A DNA stretch of 60,478 nt from Bacteroidia bacterium (lineage in GTDB: Bacteria > Bacteroidota > Bacteroidia > B-17B0 > Aurantibacillaceae): the NCBI GenBank assembly GCA_014378485.1, contig JACMNO010000080.1, positions 1 through 60,478 on the forward strand, given 5' to 3'. Of the stretch, positions 54,615-60,478 are shown in pieces (position 1 is the first letter of the stretch; the number at the start of each line of letters is the position of its first letter). A program made the translations under genes and the position numbers. The notes under the pieces were generated by a model. That model did not search any database. It saw nothing but the letters and a program-made list of their open reading frames with translations, and had not been told where the DNA came from.

Positions 54615-55523
54615 ATGAAAAAAACTTTACTTAGTTTATCATTAATCACTGTTGCTTTAGTTGGTAAAGCGCAAAATTGTTCAGAATTATTTATTTCTGA
54701 ATATGTTGAAGGAGCTGGAAATAATAAGGCAATGGAGTTTTATAATCCAACCGTTAATTCCATTAACATGAGTAATTATCGTTTAATTCGATACTCAAAT
54801 GGATCTCCAAATGGTTCAGATAGCACTGATTTATCCGGGTCAATAGCCTCTTATTCAACTTTTGTTATTGTAAACGGACAAACTTCCGGCCCAGCTACAT
54901 CACCAGCATGCAGCCCTATTCTTCAAGCTTTAGCTCAACAATTAGATCATGCCTATCCTGCACCTACATATGCAAACGGAGATGATGCTATGGTTTTAGC
55001 AAGAATTAATCCTTATGCACGCATTGATATTTTTGGAGAAATAGGAGTTCAGCCGGCACCAGCTTGGAGTGATTTACCTCCTTATGATGGTTCTGCGGGT
55101 AAATGGTGGACCAAAGACCATTCTTTACAAAGAAAATCTACTGTTAAAGCAGGTGTTATGACTAGTCCTTCTCCTTTTATTGTGACTTTAGAATGGGATT
55201 CACTACCAAAAGATAATTGGTCAAAATTAGGTAGTCATATTTGTGATTGTAATCTTGTTACTGGACTTAAATCCAATGTAAAATCAATTCATTTAAATAT
55301 TTATCCGAACCCGGCTAATGGCAGTGAGATTGCTTTTGTAAGTAATACTGGTATAAAAGAAATCAATATTGTTAACGCTATCGGACAAACTGTATATACA
55401 CACACAACTCTAGTTGTTGATAGCACCGTAGTTTTAAAAAACTTGGGAATTGCAAAAGGCATTTATTATGTGATAATTAAAAACGAATTAGGTACTAAAA
55501 CTGAAAAGTTAATTATCCAGTAA
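54615..55523 (+). CDS. Secreted lamin-tail-domain protein with T9SS sorting domain
   Basis: The 302-residue protein has a signal peptide (MKKTLLSLSLITVALVGKAQ). A lamin tail domain covers about 20-215: CSELFISEYVEGAGNNKAME then FYNPTVNSINMSNYRLI, with DDAMVLARINPYARIDIFGE. This form is found at the start of extracellular nucleases such as ExeM and in stand-alone secreted proteins. The last 75 residues are a type A sorting domain: LNIYPNPANGSEIAF, INIVNAIGQTVYTH, AKGIYYVIIKNE. It is therefore SprA-dependent cargo. A terminator hairpin separates it from the TonB receptor gene 65 bases on. Confidence 0.92.
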   Translation: MKKTLLSLSLITVALVGKAQNCSELFISEYVEGAGNNKAMEFYNPTVNSINMSNYRLIRYSNGSPNGSDSTDLSGSIASYSTFVIVNGQTSGPATSPACSPILQALAQQLDHAYPAPTYANGDDAMVLARINPYARIDIFGEIGVQPAPAWSDLPPYDGSAGKWWTKDHSLQRKSTVKAGVMTSPSPFIVTLEWDSLPKDNWSKLGSHICDCNLVTGLKSNVKSIHLNIYPNPANGSEIAFVSNTGIKEINIVNAIGQTVYTHTTLVVDSTVVLKNLGIAKGIYYVIIKNELGTKTEKLIIQ

Positions 55524-55545
55524 TTTAAATTAAATTAAACAAAAT

Positions 55546-55570
55546 AGGGCTGATGAAATATTCAGCCCTT
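55546..55570 (+). terminator. Terminator-like hairpin after the lamin-tail gene
   Basis: AGGGCTGA pairs exactly with TCAGCCCT around an eight-base loop. Only a short T-run follows, so read-through into the receptor gene is possible. Confidence 0.6.
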
Positions 55571-55587
55571 TACATTTATAATAGTGT

Positions 55588-58455
55588 ATGTTAAAAAGTT
55601 GCCTATTTTTCGTTTTTGTTTTTTGTGCATTACTTGTAGGAGCACAAGATAGTACAAAAGTTATTTTATCAGGTTCTATAAAAGATTCTGAAACCGGTGA
55701 AGGTCTGATTGGGTCGACTATAATCGCTAAATCAGGAGTAGGAGCAATTGCAGACTTGGAAGGTAATTTTATTTTGAAATTGCCAAAAGGGGAGTATGTT
55801 ATTGAAGTCTCAATGTTAGGTTATGGGAAATTTATTCAAAAAATTAAATTATATTCTAATAAAAAAATTGATGTTCAGCTAGAAAGTAATACCCTAGATG
55901 AAGTAGAAGTAGTTGCTAATGTTGCGCAGATAAGAGAAACACCAGTGGCATTCAGTTCAATTTCAGCTACTAAAATTCAGGAAGAATTGGGCGGAAAAGA
56001 TATAAGCTTGATTGCGAATACTACTCCAGGTGCTTATGCTACATCGCAAGGTGGAGGTGCAGGCGATTCACGCGTTACCATTCGTGGGTTTGATCAACGG
56101 AATATTGGTGTTTTAGTGGATGGTATTCCTGTTAATGACATGGAAAGTGGCCAGGTTTATTGGAGTAATTGGGATGGCTTAAAAGATATTACCAAAAGTA
56201 TGCAAATACAACGTGGTTTGGGGGCTTCAAAATTAGCTATATCATCCATAGGAGGTACCATGAATTTTATTACCACAGGTATTGAAGGAAAACAACAATT
56301 GGTAGTTAAAAAAGAGTGGGCTAATAACAGGGGTAATGTAATGAGTATGGCTTATAACTCAGGATTAATAAACAATAAATGGGGTTTTACATTGGCAGGA
56401 ACATACAGAAATGGAGATGGTTGGGCTGAGCAAACATGGTATAGCGCCTATTCGTATTTTGCTAAAGTTCAATTCATGCCAAATCCACGTCATATTATTA
56501 GTGTTGGTGTAAATGGTGCACCACAATCTCACGGAAGTAGAAGTTCAAAAGTTCCAATTGCAGTTTATGATAGAGCCTATGCTGAAAAATTAGGAGTTGC
56601 CCAAGATACTACATTATGGAAAAATGGTATTACACCTTTAGGTTATACAACAGAATACCAAGGAGATAGAAGCTTACGTTGGAGTGCTGATCAAGGTGTT
56701 TTAGATAAAACAACTGGGTTTAATGACAAAACAAATGTATTTCATAAACCTTTATTTAATATTAATCATTTTTGGAAAATTAGCGAAAAAACAACAATTT
56801 CAACGGTTGCATATGCTTCATTAGGAACAGGTGGAGGCACAGGGTTCTTTTCATCATTTACTACCAGAGATACTTTAACAGGTTATTATATTAGAACGTC
56901 TCCACCCGCTAATTTACCTACAGCGGCTTATAATCCTGGAGAGAGAAGGGCAACCAACTTTATAAGAATGCAAAATAATGACCACAAATGGTTTGGTGTT
57001 TTGTCAACAGCTACGAGTAAATTAAATAAACTATTTACTTTAACTTATGGTATTGATTTAAGGTATTATGTAGGACATCACTATAATACGGTATATAATT
57101 TATTAGGTGGAGATTATTATGAGGAAAGTGGAACTAATAAAAACCCCAACGTTGATTATCTTGACAAAAAACTACATTTTAAACGAAAAAATGATTTGTA
57201 TGGTGCAAATTGGAACAGCACTGTAAAATGGGGTGGTTTATTTAGTCAGGTTGAATTTAAAAAAGGTAAATGGTCTGCATTTTTTACCGCTACTGGTTCA
57301 AAATCGGCATACAACCGCATAGATTATTATAAGAAAAAAGATTTAGTGATTAACGGTCAAAAATTTGATCAAGCAATTCAATTCGGAGAAACCTTTTATT
57401 ATAATGGCTCAGATCAAATAACTGCTGTAAGAGGTGCAACTGTAACATCTAATGGAGATACCACTTTTATTAAAAACCCTGGATTAACTAAAGTTTCAAT
57501 TTTAAATGCAACTGGTTATGATATTGATTCAAAAGAGGCTAGAGCATCTAACACTGGCTGGGTTTGGCAATTAGGTTATACCGTAAAAGGAGGAGCAAAC
57601 TATAATATCAATGACCATCATAATGTATTTGTGAATATTGGGGTAATGCAAATTCCTCAACGTTTAGATAATACATTTACTTTTGGAAATAGAATAATTA
57701 ATGGGTTTAAACCTCAATATATTCAGTCTTATGAAATGGGTTATGGATTAAAATATAGTAGGTTTTATGGTAGTTTTAATACCTATTACACTGCATGGCA
57801 AAATCAACCTCAATTCTCTAAAACGGATCCTATTACAGGCGCTTTATATGTATCAAATGGAATTGATGTTATTTATAAAGGAGTAGAGTTTGAAGGGACT
57901 TATAAACCAATAAAACAAATTGAAATTGAAGGTGTTTTATCTTTTGGAGATTGGAGATATAATTCAGGTAGTGAAATTTATGGATATAATTCTGATAATG
58001 TAATAGTCACTTCATTAACATATGATGCAAAGGGAGTTCACGTAGGTAATGCTGCGCAAAATCAAATGGGCTTAGCTATTCGATATATGCCTTTTAAAGG
58101 GCTTTATATTAAGCCTAGAGTAACTCGATTTGACAAAAATTATGCAGGTATAAATGCAATTGATTTGAATAATAAACCAGATGTCACCGGAAAAATTATT
58201 GACAATCGTGGTAAGGAAAGTTGGAGACTACCGGCATATTATTTATTTGATTTAAGTGCAGGGTACGAATTGCCGTTTAAAGCATTTAAAGTAAATATTT
58301 ACGGTACAATAAATAATGTTTTAAATTTCAGATACATTACTGATGCTCAAAATAATGGAGCTTATCAAAATTCAAACGGATTTAATGCGGCTTCAGCTTC
58401 TGTATTTTTTGGTGTAGGTCGTACATATACTTTTGGAACCAAATTAACTTTCTAA
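55588..58455 (+). CDS. TonB-dependent outer membrane receptor
   Basis: The 955-residue protein has a signal peptide (MLKSCLFFVFVFCALLVGAQ), a CarboxypepD_reg-like domain (about 27-100; LSGSIKDSETGEGLIGSTII), a plug (about 110-225; RVTIRGFDQRNIGVLVDGIP then VNDMESGQVYWSNWDGL) and a long barrel that ends in GVGRTYTFGTKLTF with the terminal Phe. It imports an unknown ligand with TonB energy. No SusD-like partner gene follows; instead a secreted nuclease is encoded 59 bases downstream, so uptake of nucleic-acid breakdown products is a possible role. Confidence 0.93.
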   Translation: MLKSCLFFVFVFCALLVGAQDSTKVILSGSIKDSETGEGLIGSTIIAKSGVGAIADLEGNFILKLPKGEYVIEVSMLGYGKFIQKIKLYSNKKIDVQLESNTLDEVEVVANVAQIRETPVAFSSISATKIQEELGGKDISLIANTTPGAYATSQGGGAGDSRVTIRGFDQRNIGVLVDGIPVNDMESGQVYWSNWDGLKDITKSMQIQRGLGASKLAISSIGGTMNFITTGIEGKQQLVVKKEWANNRGNVMSMAYNSGLINNKWGFTLAGTYRNGDGWAEQTWYSAYSYFAKVQFMPNPRHIISVGVNGAPQSHGSRSSKVPIAVYDRAYAEKLGVAQDTTLWKNGITPLGYTTEYQGDRSLRWSADQGVLDKTTGFNDKTNVFHKPLFNINHFWKISEKTTISTVAYASLGTGGGTGFFSSFTTRDTLTGYYIRTSPPANLPTAAYNPGERRATNFIRMQNNDHKWFGVLSTATSKLNKLFTLTYGIDLRYYVGHHYNTVYNLLGGDYYEESGTNKNPNVDYLDKKLHFKRKNDLYGANWNSTVKWGGLFSQVEFKKGKWSAFFTATGSKSAYNRIDYYKKKDLVINGQKFDQAIQFGETFYYNGSDQITAVRGATVTSNGDTTFIKNPGLTKVSILNATGYDIDSKEARASNTGWVWQLGYTVKGGANYNINDHHNVFVNIGVMQIPQRLDNTFTFGNRIINGFKPQYIQSYEMGYGLKYSRFYGSFNTYYTAWQNQPQFSKTDPITGALYVSNGIDVIYKGVEFEGTYKPIKQIEIEGVLSFGDWRYNSGSEIYGYNSDNVIVTSLTYDAKGVHVGNAAQNQMGLAIRYMPFKGLYIKPRVTRFDKNYAGINAIDLNNKPDVTGKIIDNRGKESWRLPAYYLFDLSAGYELPFKAFKVNIYGTINNVLNFRYITDAQNNGAYQNSNGFNAASASVFFGVGRTYTFGTKLTF

Positions 58456-58514
58456 GAATAATATTGAAATAAAAACTATGAGTAAAGAATATATAATAAT
58501 TTAAAAAAACAATC

Positions 58515-60478
58515 ATGAAAAAAATTAAACTATTTGCAGCACTATTAGGCTTAAGTTTTGCAAATGCACACGCACAGGCACCATTACCTACTGGGTATGA
58601 TTTTAATAACTTTGTATCGGCGGCAAATTTGCCAGTTGGCTGGTCTACAAATATATCAGGAACATTTACCTATGCTTCCGGTCAGGTTGGTACTGCTGCT
58701 AAAATCGATTTATCAGGTGAAAATGTTTCTGTATTTACAGCGGATCAAATGGGTCTGGTAACATATTTCTTAAAGGGTTATAGTACCGGAAGTGCTTGGT
58801 CTGGAGTATTTAAAGTTGAAGAATCAACTAATGGATCTGCTTGGACAGCTTTAGCTACATATTCAAATAACTTAAATGGTACTGCTTATGTTTCCTATTC
58901 AATAACACCAAATGCTAATTCAAGATATTTGCGTTGGATTTTATCAACTAAAGTATCTGGTTTTAATGCGAGTGTGGATGAAATTAATATTGTGGCAGCT
59001 CCGGTAACAGCTCAGGAAATTAATGTGAAACAAGCCGGTAACACTATTTTAACCGGTGGTAACTCAGCTTTATTTAATTCGGCCGTTGGAACACCAACAA
59101 ATGTGAGTTTTACCATTGAAAATTTAGGAAGTGTTTCTCCTTTAACAATCACTTCTTTTGCTTTAACCGGTCCCGCATCAGCAGAATATACTTTAACGGC
59201 ACCAACGGCACCGTCCACTGTAAATCCATCTTCAAATACTCCATTAACATTATCTTTTAATCCGTCGGTAGCAGGAACTCGTTCTGCTGTCTTAACGATT
59301 AATAATAATGATGCTAATGAAGGTAACTATGTGATTAATTTAAATGGAATTGGCGGTAATTTTGCTTCAATGCCAACTTCACAACCCACTGCTTTAACGT
59401 TCTCCAACATTAAATCTTATCGTGCAAAGGCACTATTTACTGCTGCTTCAGGTAGTCCGGATGGTTATTTAATATTAAAAAAAGAAAGTGCATCCATTAT
59501 TACTGATGTCCCTGTGAGTGGAGTATCTTATAAAGTAGGTGATGCAATAGGTTCTTCCAAAGTAATTTATTCCGGTAACGCTGCAAATATTGGTTTAGGT
59601 AATATTTATGCCGGTAAACAATATCAGTTGGCTTTATATGCTTACAATGGTTCCGGTACATTTATTAACTATAACTCTGCCGCACCTTTAACAGGAAATT
59701 TCAATGCGAGCGGTTCAATGCAACCTGCTATGAAGTATAACAGCATTAACACTGTCAATAATACATTTTTAACGGATTTAAGTGCTTTAATTTATCCTCA
59801 TCAATCCGTTTTTTATGGTAATTATGATGAAACAATGATTAAATTGTTTACTGCCCGTGACACTACAAATGGAGATAAAGTTGTAACCTGCGTTTACAGC
59901 AGCGAAAATTACGTATATACTGAGCCATTTGTATGGGGATATATGAGCCGTGAACATAGTTACTGTCATAACTGGATGCCTACTAACCCAGCTGATGGTT
60001 CTGGCGCTGCGCCAAACAATGTGGAAAGAAAAGAATATAATGATCAGCACCATTTATTTCCAACAAATCAAAATGATGCCAATGCTGTACGAAGTAATTT
60101 TCCTGAAGGGGAAGTAGTAACATTACAAGGTTCATATATGGGTTGTAAATATGGAAATGATATTAATGGAAAACATGTGTTCGAACCAAGAAATCAGCAC
60201 AAAGGAGATTTTGCAAGAGCCATCATGTATATGTCAACTGCTTATAATGGACAAAATAATGCAGCGGGAGTTCCTCAAAACTGGAAATTAAGAAATCCTA
60301 TCAGTGGAACGATCGCCTATGGCCAGGATCAAAATATCTTAAAAAAATGGCATTTTCAGGATTTACCGGATTCCTGGGAAATTTCCCGTAATGACTTTTT
60401 AGATTCATTGCAAGGAAATCGTAATCCTTTTGTAGATAGCGTTCGTTATGCCTGTTATATTGATTTTAGTAATATGAC
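58515..60478 (+). CDS. Secreted endonuclease I family protein (3' end outside window)
   Basis: An open frame of about 654 codons from the ATG at 58515 runs off the right edge. A signal peptide (MKKIKLFAALLGLSFANAHA) is followed by a beta-sandwich (about 25-165), a choice-of-anchor D/Hydin-like domain (about 170-280; LTSFNPSVAGTRSAVLTINN-type repeat), a further beta region, and an endonuclease I domain from about 430. Its motifs are MSREHSYCHNWMP, DQHHLFPTNQNDANAVRSNF and EPRNQHKGDFARAIMYMSTA, with the metal-binding His and Asn region. Such enzymes cut DNA and often RNA without sequence preference. A C-terminal T9SS sorting domain would be expected but is out of view. Confidence 0.9.
   Translation, partial: MKKIKLFAALLGLSFANAHAQAPLPTGYDFNNFVSAANLPVGWSTNISGTFTYASGQVGTAAKIDLSGENVSVFTADQMGLVTYFLKGYSTGSAWSGVFKVEESTNGSAWTALATYSNNLNGTAYVSYSITPNANSRYLRWILSTKVSGFNASVDEINIVAAPVTAQEINVKQAGNTILTGGNSALFNSAVGTPTNVSFTIENLGSVSPLTITSFALTGPASAEYTLTAPTAPSTVNPSSNTPLTLSFNPSVAGTRSAVLTINNNDANEGNYVINLNGIGGNFASMPTSQPTALTFSNIKSYRAKALFTAASGSPDGYLILKKESASIITDVPVSGVSYKVGDAIGSSKVIYSGNAANIGLGNIYAGKQYQLALYAYNGSGTFINYNSAAPLTGNFNASGSMQPAMKYNSINTVNNTFLTDLSALIYPHQSVFYGNYDETMIKLFTARDTTNGDKVVTCVYSSENYVYTEPFVWGYMSREHSYCHNWMPTNPADGSGAAPNNVERKEYNDQHHLFPTNQNDANAVRSNFPEGEVVTLQGSYMGCKYGNDINGKHVFEPRNQHKGDFARAIMYMSTAYNGQNNAAGVPQNWKLRNPISGTIAYGQDQNILKKWHFQDLPDSWEISRNDFLDSLQGNRNPFVDSVRYACYIDFSNM

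Noticed and set aside
1..60478. CRISPR array, prophage, complete insertion sequence or tRNA/rRNA gene
   Set aside because: No evenly spaced direct repeats, transposase or phage structural proteins, and no cloverleaf or rRNA-like sequence were recognised on either strand.

Overview
The window looks like chromosomal DNA of a Bacteroidota bacterium. It is AT-rich and has no Shine-Dalgarno-like sites. Candidate promoters carry the Bacteroidota -7 consensus TAnnTTTG. There is a complete sprA gene (type IX secretion translocon), there are two type A T9SS sorting domains (Kelch and lamin-tail proteins), and a CarboxypepD_reg-type TonB receptor. I cannot fix the genus. No rRNA, tRNA, CRISPR array, prophage or complete insertion sequence was seen.

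Layout. 1-9.8 kb: the end of a vWA-domain protein, holA, an AAA_14/DUF4143 ATPase gene bounded by two related palindromes, methylmalonyl-CoA mutase (mutB, mutA), a toxin-antitoxin pair with a frameshifted toxin, a membrane-anchored conserved protein, an eIF1/SUI1 homologue and a TPR protein. 9.9-21.9 kb: an M61 peptidase, two small membrane proteins, YggS, a GNAT acetyltransferase, a DUF1015 protein, a TPR/OmpA-like lipoprotein, rpsT, an OmpA-family protein, an Atg22-like MFS carrier, a broken Coq4-like gene, a UVR-motif protein and plsY. 22.1-30.8 kb: ruvA, the 7.4-kb sprA and a TrmH/SpoU methyltransferase. 30.9-45.9 kb: HMG-CoA lyase, pyrD, several lipoproteins, MarC, a PAP2-like protein, an NlpC/P60 hydrolase, a Kelch/T9SS protein, an intact toxin-antitoxin pair, a NagZ-serine hydrolase fusion, a membrane-bound spermidine-synthase-like protein and a POT peptide carrier. 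46-54.3 kb (minus strand): a serA-type dehydrogenase, an outer membrane barrel, MoxR, three parvulin-type proteins and a TlpA-like thioredoxin. 54.5-60.5 kb (plus strand): a lamin-tail T9SS protein, a TonB-dependent receptor and an endonuclease I family protein cut by the window end.

Themes. Much of the window serves the cell envelope: SprA exports T9SS cargo, the parvulin trio and TlpA protein suit folding of exported proteins, and PlsY, NagZ and NlpC/P60 act on phospholipid and peptidoglycan. MutAB and HMG-CoA lyase point to propionate or branched-chain carbon use. The last three genes could form an extracellular nucleic-acid scavenging locus, which is inference.

No wholly new system is proven. 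The best leads are a repeat-derived segment inserted in frame into the N-terminus of MutB, the palindrome-bounded AAA_14 gene, the lamin-tail/TonB/nuclease locus, a Coq4-like gene with an intact HDxxHx11E motif behind two stop codons, and several small palindromic repeat families.
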